From: Phocaeicola plebeius
GTDB lineage: Bacteria; Bacteroidota; Bacteroidia; Bacteroidales; Bacteroidaceae
Reading direction: 5' to 3'
NCBI GenBank assembly: GCA_022767125.1
Contig: JALEPZ010000095.1
Location: 1 to 52,792 of the forward strand
Length of the DNA: 52,792 nucleotides
A program made the position numbers and the translations under genes. Every line of letters begins with the position of its first letter. Positions within the stretch are counted from its first letter, which is position 1. The notes beneath the pieces are model-generated. The model worked only from the letters and a program-made list of their open reading frames with translations. It had not been told where the DNA came from and made no database searches. Below are positions 36,909-47,300 of this stretch, piece by piece.

Positions 36909-38588
36909 ATGAATAAATATAAGAAATCACTGCTGTTTGGCGCACTGGCACTGACCCTGTGTATCAACAGCGGTTGCGAAAGCAACATTGATTTGACTCC
37001 GGAAGGATTTATCTCGGTGGAAGGGTACTTCAAGAGTCCCGATGACTACCAGAAATCGCTGAATGCACTGTACAATCGTTTCTGCTACGGCGACAACGAC
37101 CTGTGGATAGACGGTGTGACCGATAACGGTACCGTAACCCACTCATGGAATAGAGGCTACGACTTCAGCCGCGGATTTGCCACATCTTCATCAGCGTTCG
37201 CCCAGTACAAATGGGGCGACGGATATGTAGGCATCAACCGTGCCAATACGGTGATCAACAACATTGACAATTACGCTTGGCCCGGTGGCGAGAGCAATGC
37301 CGAACGTAACCGCATCCTGGGTGAGGCCATCGTTGTTCGTGACTATATCTACATGGAGCTGGCATCCCTGTATGGCCGCATCATGTTCTATACCGTTAAT
37401 CCTGAGACCGTAGCTGAAAGTATGCAGGTGAAGCAGACCGACGGGCCTAAAGAGGTGTTCGACTTTATCCTTGACGACCTGAAGATCGCTATCGCCGGCC
37501 TGCCCCAGACTCCGGCCAGCAAATCACAAGTCAGCAAACCGGCTGCCCGCCTGTTGCGTGCCCGTTGCGCTGCCTATGCTGCCGGCTACCTGAACGACAA
37601 TTCGTACTTCAATATCACATTGGAAGAGACCAAGGAGTTGCTGGCCAGCGCACCCAAGTTGGGTGATTTCGGCAAGCTCTTCGTTACCGGTTGCCAGAAT
37701 GAAGACGAAGTGATTTTGGTAAAAGACTTCAATGAGGACAGCAAGAACGGGTGGGGACAGTGGTACAACCAGTCACTGGGCGGTTACTGCGTGACCACAC
37801 CTCTCAAGTCATTGGCCGATGCTTACGAATACATGGGCGAGCGCAACGAGGACCTGCCTTATGTCAACAAGGATCCTCGCTTCTATGAGACCCTGTATGC
37901 ACCGGGCTCTGAACTGCGCGGACGCTATTTCAACAGTATCCCCAACAATGTAGAGCAGCGCGATGGCAAGTGGTATTTCAAGGCCACAGGCGATTACGGG
38001 TCAATGCAGGATAAGACGGTCCTCATTGGCGACGTGCTCTCTGAAGGCGGTGGCGGTGAGTGGAACAAAACCCAGACCGGACTGACGTGGAAGAAGTTCT
38101 TTGCCGAGGAAGAGACCTGGAGCACCTGGAATGCCTTTGTGGTATTCCGCTATGCAGAAGCCTATCTGCTCCGTGCTGAGGCCCTGGTAGAGACCGGAGG
38201 TGATGTTGTGGAAGCCAAGCAACTGGTGAAAGTTATCCGCGACCGTGCCGGCAATACCAACGACATCGACTGGGCCGTGGCCAACCTCTACAACGGCAGC
38301 CTGCGCGACCTCATCCGCAACGAGCGTCGGGTGGAGTTTGCTCAGGAGGGTCTGCGCCTCTACGATATCCGTCGCTGGCACATCATGCTCGACGTGATGA
38401 ATAAGCCTATGGAAGGTATCGAGTATAACGAATACGACGCAAATGGCAACAAGACCGGCAAGCGTATCGTTCTGCAGGTTCCGGGTGGCGAACGTGGCAC
38501 CTTCACGGAGAAAGACTACTGGTGGCCCATCCCACAAGCTGAACTTGACTTGAACCCCGGTGTCATCACTCAGAATGACCAGTGGTGA
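36909..38588 (+). CDS. SusD-like glycan-binding lipoprotein 2
   Basis: The 559-residue surface lipoprotein has a type II signal peptide ending INSGCESNIDLTPEGF (Cys near residue 23). Helical TPR-like segments include PAARLLRARCAAYAAGYL near 215 and FRYAEAYLLRAEALVETGG near 415. The conserved C-terminal block is LRDLIRNERRVEFAQEGLRLYDIRRW near 465. The C-terminal YWWPIPQAELDLNPGVITQN is typical of SusD proteins. It binds the target glycan on the cell surface and closes the SusC-2 barrel. A strong hairpin follows the stop. Confidence 0.94.
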   Translation: MNKYKKSLLFGALALTLCINSGCESNIDLTPEGFISVEGYFKSPDDYQKSLNALYNRFCYGDNDLWIDGVTDNGTVTHSWNRGYDFSRGFATSSSAFAQYKWGDGYVGINRANTVINNIDNYAWPGGESNAERNRILGEAIVVRDYIYMELASLYGRIMFYTVNPETVAESMQVKQTDGPKEVFDFILDDLKIAIAGLPQTPASKSQVSKPAARLLRARCAAYAAGYLNDNSYFNITLEETKELLASAPKLGDFGKLFVTGCQNEDEVILVKDFNEDSKNGWGQWYNQSLGGYCVTTPLKSLADAYEYMGERNEDLPYVNKDPRFYETLYAPGSELRGRYFNSIPNNVEQRDGKWYFKATGDYGSMQDKTVLIGDVLSEGGGGEWNKTQTGLTWKKFFAEEETWSTWNAFVVFRYAEAYLLRAEALVETGGDVVEAKQLVKVIRDRAGNTNDIDWAVANLYNGSLRDLIRNERRVEFAQEGLRLYDIRRWHIMLDVMNKPMEGIEYNEYDANGNKTGKRIVLQVPGGERGTFTEKDYWWPIPQAELDLNPGVITQNDQW

Positions 38589-38606
38589 TCATCGAGTATA
38601 ATTTAT

Positions 38607-38640
38607 GTCATAAGAGCCCTTCCTATAGGGCTCTTATGAC
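38607..38640. terminator. Perfect 13-bp hairpin between susD-2 and the enzyme genes
   Basis: GTCATAAGAGCCC (38607-38619) and GGGCTCTTATGAC (38628-38640) are exact inverse repeats around an 8-nt loop. No U-tract follows, so this may be a partial terminator or an RNA-stabilising end that keeps susCD transcripts above those of the enzymes downstream. Confidence 0.75.
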
Positions 38641-38700
38641 AACTCCGTTATTTATTTCTAATACATACAGGTATAATCAACCCTTAAGAACGCACAAATT

Positions 38701-40698
38701 ATGAACATCAAAAAACTGATAGGGGTAGCCTCATTACTGATACTGCCCTTTGCACAGACTGAAGCCCAGGAACGCTGGCACCTGCTGCCCGACGGAAGCA
38801 TAGAGTGGAGCATCGACAGCCGTATACCGCACGAAGATCACATTGAGATGAGCGGCAAGCGGGTATCGGTGGTGCTGCGCTACGGAGTGAATGCACGCGG
38901 AGGCTTCGAGCTGAATAAGAGCATGGTATGGCCGCTGCTGCGCACCATCCCCAACAACACACATGCCAGCCTGATGCGTCGCTTCGACTGGGATCCCATG
39001 GATCTGGTGACTGTAAATGGACGCACCATGACGAGCGAAAAGGTGGAAAGCATCCGTCTGAAGGGAGCCTTGACGGTAGAAAGTAGCTACGATGCCGGCT
39101 GGTACGGACAGTGCCGACTGATACGCGAGTATATGCCTTCGGCCGAACTCCCGGCCCTGATGGAACGTTATGCCCTGGTGAACGTCAGCAAGAACCCTAT
39201 CAGTGTGGAGATTCCCGAGGTGCAGGACAAAGTGTGGACCGACCCTTCCAAAGGAGTAGCCGGAGCCTACCGCATCGAACTGAATGTTGACAAAAAGGGA
39301 GCCTTCACTGTGGCTCCGCAAGACACCCTGTTCTTCAGTGCCTCAATAGCCGGTTACAAGCAGGACGAACCGAGCCAGAAGATAGATGTGAACCGAGAGA
39401 TGCAGACACGTCAGGCACTGGTAGCACACTGGATGGACAACCTGGTGCTGGAGACTCCCGACCAGGTCATCAACCGCATGTTCGCCTTCTCCAAGATCCG
39501 TGCGTGTGAAAGCATCTATCAGACGCAGGGTGGTCCCATGCACGGTCCGGGTGGGGAGTCCTACTATGCTGCCATCTGGGCCAACGACCAGGCCGAATAC
39601 ATCAATCCCTACTTCCCCTATACGGGCTACGACTACGGATGTGCCTCTGCGCTCAACTCTTTCCGCCACTTTGCCCGCTTCATGAACGATCAGTGGAAGC
39701 CCATTCCCAGCTCCATCGTGGCCGAAGGTCTCGACATTTGGAATGGCGTGGGCGACCGGGGCGATGCCGCCATGATAGCGTATGGTGCTTCGCGCTACGC
39801 CTTGGCACGCGGTGACCGTCAGGAGGCCGAGGAGTTGTGGCCCCTCATCACGTGGTGTCTGGAGTATTGCCATCGCCAACTGAACGAGGGAGGTGTCGTG
39901 GCCTCCGACACGGACGAGCTCGAGAACCGTTTCCCCTCGGGCAAGGCCAACCTCTGTACATCGTCGCTCTACTACGATGCGCTGCTCTCGGCCGCCTGCC
40001 TGGCCCACGACTTGCACAAGGAGGGTGCCTCCGCTTACCGCAAGCAGGCTGCCCAGTTGCGCACACACATCGAGAATTATTTTGGTGCCACGGTAGAGGG
40101 CTTCGACACCTATCGCTACTACGACGGCAATGACATCCTGCGCTCCTGGATCTGCATTCCGCTGACCGTAGGCATCGACGACCGCGCCGGGCAGACCATT
40201 CAAGCCCTCTTCTCCCCTCGACTCTGGACGGAGAACGGCCTCTTGACACAGGCGGGCAGCGAAACGTTCTGGGACCGTTCGACCCTCTATGCCCTGCGCG
40301 GAGTCTATGCCGTGGGCGAGACGGAGAAGGCTACCGACTACCTGCACCGCTATTCGGCCACCCGCTTGCTGGGCGAACACGTGCCTTATGCCATTGAGGC
40401 CTGGCCCGAAGGCAGCCAGCGCCATCTCTCTGCCGAAAGCGGACTTTACGGACGCATCATCACCGAAGGATTGTTCGGCATCCGTCCCACCGGCTTGCGC
40501 AGCTTCAGCCTGACGCCACGCCTGCCCCAGGAGTGGGACCACATGGCCCTGCGCCACGTGCGTGCTTTCGGACAGGACTTCGATCTGGAGGTGAAGCGCC
40601 TGGCCGGTGGCAAACTGGCCATCGAGGTCATCCCGGCAGGCGGCAAAGCCAAACGATTCACCCTGCGTGAAGGAGGCTCGCTGCAAGTGAAACTGTAA
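38701..40698 (+). CDS. Secreted six-hairpin ((alpha/alpha)6) glycosidase-like protein
   Basis: The 665-residue exported protein has a signal peptide (MNIKKLIGVASLLILPFAQT), an N-terminal beta-sandwich to about residue 240, and an (alpha/alpha)6-toroid from about 260 to 590. It closes with a short sheet domain (LRSFSLTPRLPQEWDHMALR). The arrangement resembles six-hairpin glycosidases such as GH15, GH63, GH78 and GH133-type enzymes. Acidic candidates lie in YYAAIWANDQAEYI near 290, EGLDIWNGVGDRGDAAM near 343, VASDTDELENRF near 400 and AIEAWPEGSQRHLSAESG near 565. I cannot place it in a specific CAZy family. It is the first enzyme gene after susCD-2. Confidence 0.7.
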   Translation: MNIKKLIGVASLLILPFAQTEAQERWHLLPDGSIEWSIDSRIPHEDHIEMSGKRVSVVLRYGVNARGGFELNKSMVWPLLRTIPNNTHASLMRRFDWDPMDLVTVNGRTMTSEKVESIRLKGALTVESSYDAGWYGQCRLIREYMPSAELPALMERYALVNVSKNPISVEIPEVQDKVWTDPSKGVAGAYRIELNVDKKGAFTVAPQDTLFFSASIAGYKQDEPSQKIDVNREMQTRQALVAHWMDNLVLETPDQVINRMFAFSKIRACESIYQTQGGPMHGPGGESYYAAIWANDQAEYINPYFPYTGYDYGCASALNSFRHFARFMNDQWKPIPSSIVAEGLDIWNGVGDRGDAAMIAYGASRYALARGDRQEAEELWPLITWCLEYCHRQLNEGGVVASDTDELENRFPSGKANLCTSSLYYDALLSAACLAHDLHKEGASAYRKQAAQLRTHIENYFGATVEGFDTYRYYDGNDILRSWICIPLTVGIDDRAGQTIQALFSPRLWTENGLLTQAGSETFWDRSTLYALRGVYAVGETEKATDYLHRYSATRLLGEHVPYAIEAWPEGSQRHLSAESGLYGRIITEGLFGIRPTGLRSFSLTPRLPQEWDHMALRHVRAFGQDFDLEVKRLAGGKLAIEVIPAGGKAKRFTLREGGSLQVKL

Positions 40699-40733
40699 AA
40701 CGATTCAGAGTATTGACAAACCAAGAAGTGACA

Positions 40734-42227
40734 ATGAAACATACGATATTATCTGCCTGTGTGGCCATGCTGCTGGCCGCATGTCATACGAACAGCAACG
40801 TTTCTGAAGGGGTGATACCTGCTCCGGAAGAGACTGCCATTTTCGCTTGCAACGACCATGAGTTGGAGCAGGCCTACACTTGGGCACGCAAGATGGCCCT
40901 CTCTTATGCACACGATGGAGTAGACGACCCTGTCGGTCCGTGGTATGAAGCGGCCCTTCCGCAACGCGAAGCCTTCTGCATGCGCGACGTGTCGCATCAG
41001 TCGGTAGGTGCCCAGATTCTGGGTCTTTCCGCCCACAACTACAACATGTTCCACCGCTTTGCCGAGAATATCAGCGAGGCCAAAGACTGGTGTACCTACT
41101 GGGAAATCAACCGATACAACCAGCCGGCACCGGCCGACTATCTGAACGACAAAGAGTTCTGGTACAATCTCAATGCCAACTTCGACGTGATGCAGGCCTG
41201 CCTGAAGATGTATGAGTGGACGGGTAACCAGAGTTATCTCAACGACTCCACATTCACTTACTTCTACGAGAAGAGTGTCAGCGATTACCTGACCCGTTGG
41301 CAGCTCGAACCGGAACGCATCATGGAACGTCCGCCTTATCTCAATCAGCCATCCCCCATGGACATGCGTAACGATTTCCATACCTGTCGCGGACTGCCGT
41401 CGTATGTGGAGAACTTCCGCGGACTGACGCTGGGCGTGGACCTGCTGGCCGCGTTGCAAGCCGGCTGGCGTGCCTACGCCGAGATGGCCCTGATACGTGG
41501 AGAGCAGGAGAAGGCGGCCCATGCGAACCGACAGGCAGACGCTTATCGCCAGATACTCGACGGACAGTGGTGGAGTGAGGCCAACCAGTACTATCAAACC
41601 TTCTGGACCGTGGAGGGCAAGTTCTACCGCGGCGAAGGCATCCCCTCTATTCTTAAGTTCAATGCCACCGACAAAGTGGAGCGGATGCGTGCCTGCGTCA
41701 CCGACATCTTGTCAAAACCCGACTGGAATGTGGAGAATCTGTCTGCTTTCCCGGCTCTTTTCTACCGTTTGGGGTATCCACAGCAGGCACTGCGCATCTT
41801 GAAGCAACTGCCCAAGGAAGACCGTGCAGCCTATCCCGAAGTGTCGTATGGCATCGTGGAGGGTGTGGCTTGCGGAGTAATGGGCCTGATGCCTTCGGCC
41901 ACCGACTCTTCGCTGACAACTTGTGCTCACTTGGAGGCCGACACCCTTCAGGCTACGTTGAAAGGGGTACCTTTGTGGGATGGCAGCGTAACGGTGACAC
42001 ATCAGGGGTGGCATGCCACCACACTGACCAACCAGACGGGACGCGACCTGGAGTGGATAGCCCGCTTTGTGGCTCCTGTAGCTCAGGTGACATGCAACGG
42101 AAAGAGCTACACACCTGCCCCCGTGAGCCTGATCAGTGGCGAGCAACTCTACGAAGTGCGCATCGCGCTGCCTCAGGGCGCCACGCTGACGGCCGAAGCA
42201 GAACTCTTGCCTTCGGCAGGGAAATGA
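40734..42227 (+). CDS. Six-hairpin glycosidase-like lipoprotein
   Basis: The 497-residue lipoprotein (MKHTILSACVAMLLAACHTN, lipobox LAAC) is mostly alpha-helical with a C-terminal sheet, as in six-hairpin glycosidases. Recognisable stretches include YTWARKMALSYAHDG near 55, PQREAFCMRDVSHQSVGAQI near 82 (acidic residue candidate), RPPYLNQPSPMDMRNDFHTC near 200, and SYGIVEGVACGVMGL near 380. No specific CAZy family is recognised. An in-frame TTG at 40713 exists, but the lipoprotein signal starts at the ATG 40734. It lies 35 bp after the first six-hairpin gene, and the pair probably acts on the same alpha-linked glycan, one released to the periplasm and one lipid-anchored. Confidence 0.68.
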   Translation: MKHTILSACVAMLLAACHTNSNVSEGVIPAPEETAIFACNDHELEQAYTWARKMALSYAHDGVDDPVGPWYEAALPQREAFCMRDVSHQSVGAQILGLSAHNYNMFHRFAENISEAKDWCTYWEINRYNQPAPADYLNDKEFWYNLNANFDVMQACLKMYEWTGNQSYLNDSTFTYFYEKSVSDYLTRWQLEPERIMERPPYLNQPSPMDMRNDFHTCRGLPSYVENFRGLTLGVDLLAALQAGWRAYAEMALIRGEQEKAAHANRQADAYRQILDGQWWSEANQYYQTFWTVEGKFYRGEGIPSILKFNATDKVERMRACVTDILSKPDWNVENLSAFPALFYRLGYPQQALRILKQLPKEDRAAYPEVSYGIVEGVACGVMGLMPSATDSSLTTCAHLEADTLQATLKGVPLWDGSVTVTHQGWHATTLTNQTGRDLEWIARFVAPVAQVTCNGKSYTPAPVSLISGEQLYEVRIALPQGATLTAEAELLPSAGK

Positions 42228-42254
42228 GGAACAACTTGAAATCTATACTGCCTT

Positions 42255-44252
42255 ATGTTGAAGTGGAAACTTTTTTTGATGACTCTGTGGTGTGCACTCC
42301 CCTTGCTGGCAGGGGGAGCGGCCTCCAAGAGCTACAGTCTGTCATCGCCCGATGGCCGACTGACCGTGAATGTGGCTGTGGGTGAACGTATCACCTACGA
42401 AGTAAAGCATCAGGACCGCACTGTCATGACTGCCTCGGCCCTCTCAATGACACTGGACGACGGCACCGTATGGGGTGGACCGAAGAGCCGGCTGACCGGA
42501 GTACGCACTGGCGGAGCGGACGAAAAGGTGCCCTCACCTTTCTATCGCGCTTCGGAGGTGCGCAATCAGTACCGCAGTCTGGCCCTCCGTTTCCAGGGAG
42601 GGTGGAGCGTGGAGTTCCGGGCCTACAACGACGGAGTGGCTTATCGCTTCCTCACTACCCGTAAAGGGTCCTACTGCGTGATGAACGAAGAGGCCGCCTT
42701 TCGCTTTCCGGAAGAGGCGGTGGCCACCGTGCCTTACGTCAATCCGCGCAGCGAAGACACTTTCTTTACCTCGTTTGAAAACACCTATGTCAGCCAGCCT
42801 ATCCAGCAGTTGGATGACCATCGCCTGATGTTCTCACCTTTGGTGGTGGATGCCGGAAACGGTGTGAAGGTGCTGCTGAGCGAGGCCGACCTCCTCTCTT
42901 ATCCGGGCATGTTCCTGCACAAGGCCGAGGGCGGACTCGATGGCGTCTTTGCTCCCTATCCCAAACGGCTGGAACAGGGCGGGCACAACAACCTGCAGAT
43001 GGTGGTGCAGGAGCGCGAAGCCTATATCGCTCGCGTGGAGGGTGCCCGCAGTTTCCCCTGGCGTCTGGCCGTGGTAACCGACGACGACCGCACCCTGGCC
43101 GCTTCCCATCTCTGTTACCTGCTCGCATCGCCCTCACAGCTGACCGACCTCTCATGGATCAAGCCCGGCAAAACCGCTTGGGACTGGTGGAACGACTGGA
43201 ACCTGGAGGGAGTAGACTTCGAGACGGGTGTGAACAATGCTACCTATTATAACTATGTGGACTTTGCCGCCCGCTGCGGCGTGGAGTATGTGATTCTGGA
43301 CGAAGGCTGGGCGGTCAACCTGCAGGCAGACCTCATGCAGGTGGTGCCCGAAATCGACCTGCCCGCTTTAGTGAAGTATGCCGATGCCAAGGGAGTAGGC
43401 ATTGTGCTATGGGCAGGCTATCAGGCCTTCAACCGCGACATGGAGAAGGTGTGCAAGCACTACGCACAAATGGGAGTAAAGGGCTTCAAAGTAGACTTCA
43501 TGGACCGCGATGACCAGCCGATGACCGAGTTTGTGTGGCGTGCGGCCGAGACGTGTGCCCGCTACCACTTGCTGCTCGACTTGCATGGCATGTACAAGCC
43601 GGCTGGATTCAACCGCACCTGGCCTAATGTACTGAACTTTGAGGGCGTGTATGGACTGGAGAATGTTAAGTGGACTCCCTTTGAAAAGGGCGATCAAGTG
43701 AAGTATGACGTGACTATGCCCTTCATCCGCCAGGCCTCCGGACCGGTGGACTACACACAGGGAGCCATGCGCAATGCGGTCAAGGAGAACTTCTACCCCT
43801 CCAACAGCGAACCCATGAGTCAGGGCACCCGTTGCCGCCAGCTGGCTCTCTACATGGTGCTTGATTCGCCTTTCTCGATGCTGGCCGACACGCCGCAACA
43901 GTTCGACCGCCATCCAGATTGCCGCGACTTCATTGCAGCTGTCCCCACCGTGTGGGACGAGACGCAGGTGCTGCAGGGCACCCTCGGCGAGCAGATTGTG
44001 GTGGCACGCCGGTCGGGCAACACCTGGTATGTAGGCGGACTGACGGACTGGACAGCTCGCGATGTAGAGATAGATGGTTCGTTCTTGCCTCAGGGAAGCA
44101 CCTATGCAGGTACACTCTTTTCTGACGGCATCAATGCACACCGCATCGGCACCGACTACCGCACCTCGTCGGTTACGCTGAACCACGAAGGCAAGCTGCG
44201 CATCCACCTGGCTCCCGGAGGTGGCTTTGCCTTGAAACTGCAAGCCCAATAA
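42255..44252 (+). CDS. GH97 glycoside hydrolase, retaining-type signature (probable alpha-galactosidase)
   Basis: The 665-residue exported enzyme has a signal peptide (MLKWKLFLMTLWCALPLLAG), the GH97 N-terminal sandwich, a TIM barrel and a C-terminal sheet. FKVDFMDRDDQ puts Asp D414 at the retaining nucleophile position; KPGKTAWDWWNDWN, CGVEYVILDEGW and WDETQVLQ are conserved. It is similar in organisation to the GH97 at 31634 but differs throughout, so it is not a recent copy. It ends the susCD-2 operon, 27 bp after the lipoprotein gene and just before a terminator. Expected reaction: release of terminal alpha-galactose or a related alpha-sugar. Confidence 0.92.
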   Translation: MLKWKLFLMTLWCALPLLAGGAASKSYSLSSPDGRLTVNVAVGERITYEVKHQDRTVMTASALSMTLDDGTVWGGPKSRLTGVRTGGADEKVPSPFYRASEVRNQYRSLALRFQGGWSVEFRAYNDGVAYRFLTTRKGSYCVMNEEAAFRFPEEAVATVPYVNPRSEDTFFTSFENTYVSQPIQQLDDHRLMFSPLVVDAGNGVKVLLSEADLLSYPGMFLHKAEGGLDGVFAPYPKRLEQGGHNNLQMVVQEREAYIARVEGARSFPWRLAVVTDDDRTLAASHLCYLLASPSQLTDLSWIKPGKTAWDWWNDWNLEGVDFETGVNNATYYNYVDFAARCGVEYVILDEGWAVNLQADLMQVVPEIDLPALVKYADAKGVGIVLWAGYQAFNRDMEKVCKHYAQMGVKGFKVDFMDRDDQPMTEFVWRAAETCARYHLLLDLHGMYKPAGFNRTWPNVLNFEGVYGLENVKWTPFEKGDQVKYDVTMPFIRQASGPVDYTQGAMRNAVKENFYPSNSEPMSQGTRCRQLALYMVLDSPFSMLADTPQQFDRHPDCRDFIAAVPTVWDETQVLQGTLGEQIVVARRSGNTWYVGGLTDWTARDVEIDGSFLPQGSTYAGTLFSDGINAHRIGTDYRTSSVTLNHEGKLRIHLAPGGGFALKLQAQ

Positions 44253-44282
44253 ACAGTCCCTTTCCCAGCGGCTTCTCTTCAC

Positions 44283-44340
44283 GGTTCATCCGGCATTCGG
44301 TCTCATCACTTCCAAATGCCGGATGAACCTCTTGTTTTTT
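44283..44340 (+). terminator. Rho-independent terminator of PUL 2 operon
   Basis: GGTTCATCCGGCATT (44283-44297) pairs perfectly, 15 bp, with AATGCCGGATGAACC (44315-44329), followed by TCTTGTTTTTT. It ends the susCD-2/enzyme transcript and separates it from HTCS-2. Confidence 0.9.
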
Positions 44341-44354
44341 CATTCAGAAAGCGT

Positions 44355-44362
44355 TACCTTTG
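44355..44362 (+). promoter_or_regulatory. -7 box for HTCS-2
   Basis: TACCTTTG matches the consensus; transcription would start near 44369. An in-frame TTG at 44360 lies within this box, so the ATG at 44390 is the start. A CTTG (44331-44334) 20 bp upstream is a possible -33 box, overlapping the terminator tail. Confidence 0.65.
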
Positions 44363-44389
44363 TCCCGGAAATCAGATTTATCAAATACT

Positions 44390-47300
44390 ATGACTCGCCT
44401 TTATCGTCATCCACTGTCAGTCATGCTGCTCCTTCTATACGTTGCTATAGGCAGAGGGCAGACCCACTTAGTGCGCCACTATACCATCAATGAGGGACTC
44501 TCCATCAATGCCGTTTATGCCATTACCCAAGATGACAAAGGGCGCATGTGGTTTGGTACCATCGACGGTCTTCATAGCTTTGACGGACACGAAATACGCG
44601 TATGGCGCGACTCCAGTGCGGTGGCACCGGGACCCACCATCTTTGCCCTTGCGCAAGACGACGATTATCATCTGTGGGTGGGGAGCGACCGCGGACTCTC
44701 CCTGCTCGATTTGAAAAAAGAACGATACATTCCCCTGAAAGCCCGGACTTCTGCCGGTGTCTCCATCAATACCCCCATTGCCGACCTCTTGCGCGACCAC
44801 CAGGGACGCATGTGGGTGGCCACCTTCGGACAAGGTGTCTTCTGCTACGATCCCAGCCATCAGACACTGTCCCAATACACCTTGGGAAGGCTCAATACGG
44901 AGTTTGCCATCTGCCTTTACCAAGATCATCACGGTACGCTCTGGGTGACCAGCCGCACCGAGGGTATCAGCCGCTTTGACGAGAAGACGCAACGCTTCCA
45001 CTACCTGACAGGAGGCAAGGCGGAGGGCATCATCTCTCTCTATGAAGACAGTCGCCACCGCTATTGGGCCGGCAGCCTGCGCAACGGTCTCTATCGTTTC
45101 TTGCCCGAAGAGCGACAGTTGCAACAGGTCGTCAAACCTCAGGGGCAGGTATTGCCCGTACGCGACATTACCGAGAATAAAGAAGAACATCTGCTATTGG
45201 CCTCGGATGAAGGACTGATAGACTACCATCCCGAGACCGGTGAGAGATCCGCTCTCAAAACCCAGTATAATCGTCCCAACGTGCTCAACGACCACCACCT
45301 GCAATGTCTCTTTCGGGACAGAGAAGGAGCCCTGTGGGTGGGGACCTACTTCGGAGGAGTCAACTATATCTCTCCGCAGGGAGACAACTTTGTCCATTAC
45401 CGTCGGGGAGAGAAGGGACTTACTACCTGCATTATCAGCGTCATGGCGCTTGCCGATGGCAACAACCTTTGGATAGGCAGTGACGATGCCGGCTTCTTTT
45501 ATTGGGACCGCGAGAGCGATACTTTCCGCAACTACCAGCCCGATGCCCGCCGCGCTGGAGGCCCTACCTACCACAACGTCCATGCCCTGCTGCAGGCCGA
45601 CGACAAGCTCTTTATCGGTATGTATATGGGGGGACTCGACATCATGGATCTCCGTACGGGAAACGTCAGGAACTACATGCCCTCCCTTTCCTCCCGATCG
45701 CTTTATGCAGCGGGAGTCTATGCCGCCTACCGCGACAGCGAAGGGGAAATCTGGATTGGCACCACGATGGGGCTGAATCGTTACGAACCGGCCACCGACG
45801 ACTTTGAGCGCATCTACGAGACTCAATCGGCCGATATTTCCTATATTTTCGAGGACCCCTATCACGCCCTTTGGGTCTGCTCCAACAATAAAGGGCTGTT
45901 TCGCTTTGACCGCACCAGCCGCCGTTGGGAGCACTTCACTGCCCCTGGTCAAGAGGAGGAAAGCTGTGGCCTCACCACCGACCGCATCCTCACAGCCACC
46001 GTCGACGAGGTAGGCACCCTGTGGATAGGCAGTAACGGCGATGGGTTGTTTCAGTTCGACTATGCTACTCGTCAGTTCCACAAAGTACCTCTCGGTGAGG
46101 ACCTGCGGGTCATTTATAAGATTATCCCCCATCGCAGCACACTCTGGATTACTACGAGCGACGGTCTGTACCACTATGTCCCCCATAGCGGACAAATCAC
46201 CCTGTACAACAAGCAAGACGGATTGCAGGACAATCAGTTCCTGCCCAATTCCGGCCTCCGCCTGACCGATGGAACTCTCTTTGTGGGAGGTATCAACGGC
46301 TTTAATCAGTTCCGTCCCGACGAGATGGTACGCCCTGCTTCGGACCGTCCGCAAATCATCCTGAGCGACTTCCGGCTCTTCAACCGGCCGGTTACCGTGG
46401 GAGAAGCGTCCTCCCCCCTCCCCATCTCCATCACCTATGCCGACCAGCTCACTCTCCATCACGACCATAACATCTTCAGCCTTCAAGTGACAGAGGTGAG
46501 TTATCTCAACCCTTCTAAACACCGCTTCCGCTACAAGCTGGAGGGGCTGGAACGCGAATGGATTTATAGTGAACAGGCTCCCCACGTCAGTTACACCAAT
46601 CTCCACCCCGGTCGATACACCTTTCGTGTAGCCGCATCCAACGACTACGGCGAGTGGAGCGAAGAGGCATTCACACTGCCCATCCGGGTGCTTCCTCCCT
46701 GGTGGTTTTCGCTGTATGCCCTGGTGGCCTATGTGCTGCTCTTCGTTCTGTTGATGTGGAGGCTGTATCGCATGATGGTACGCCGCCAGCGCCTCAAGAT
46801 GGAGCGAATGGCCATGGAAAAAGATAAAGAACTCTATCAGAGCAAGATTTCCTTCTTTACACAGATGATTCACGAACTGCGTACCCCGCTCACACTCATC
46901 TTAGGCCCGCTGCGCGAGGTGATGCAGCACGGTGGAACGGTGCAGGAGGCGTTGCCCCGCCTGCAGATGGTGGAACGAAATGGCGAGCGGCTCTTTACCG
47001 TGGTGAATCAGTTGATGGATTTCCGTAAGACGGAGTCTGGACAGATGTCAGTCCATCTGGAGGATGTAGAGCTGAAAGGGGTGCTGTCGGGCATTCTGGA
47101 TCGGTTCGAATGGCTGGCCACGCAGAAGAACGTGCAACTCATCCACCGCTTCCCCGAGGGACGATGCGTTGCCCATACTGACCGTGAAGCCTTTATGAAG
47201 ATGGTCAGCAACCTGTTGAGCAATGCCTTGAAGTTTACGCATCGGGAGGTCATCATTACGCTGTATCCTGCCGCAGAAGGAGGATGGGAACTGAAAGTCA

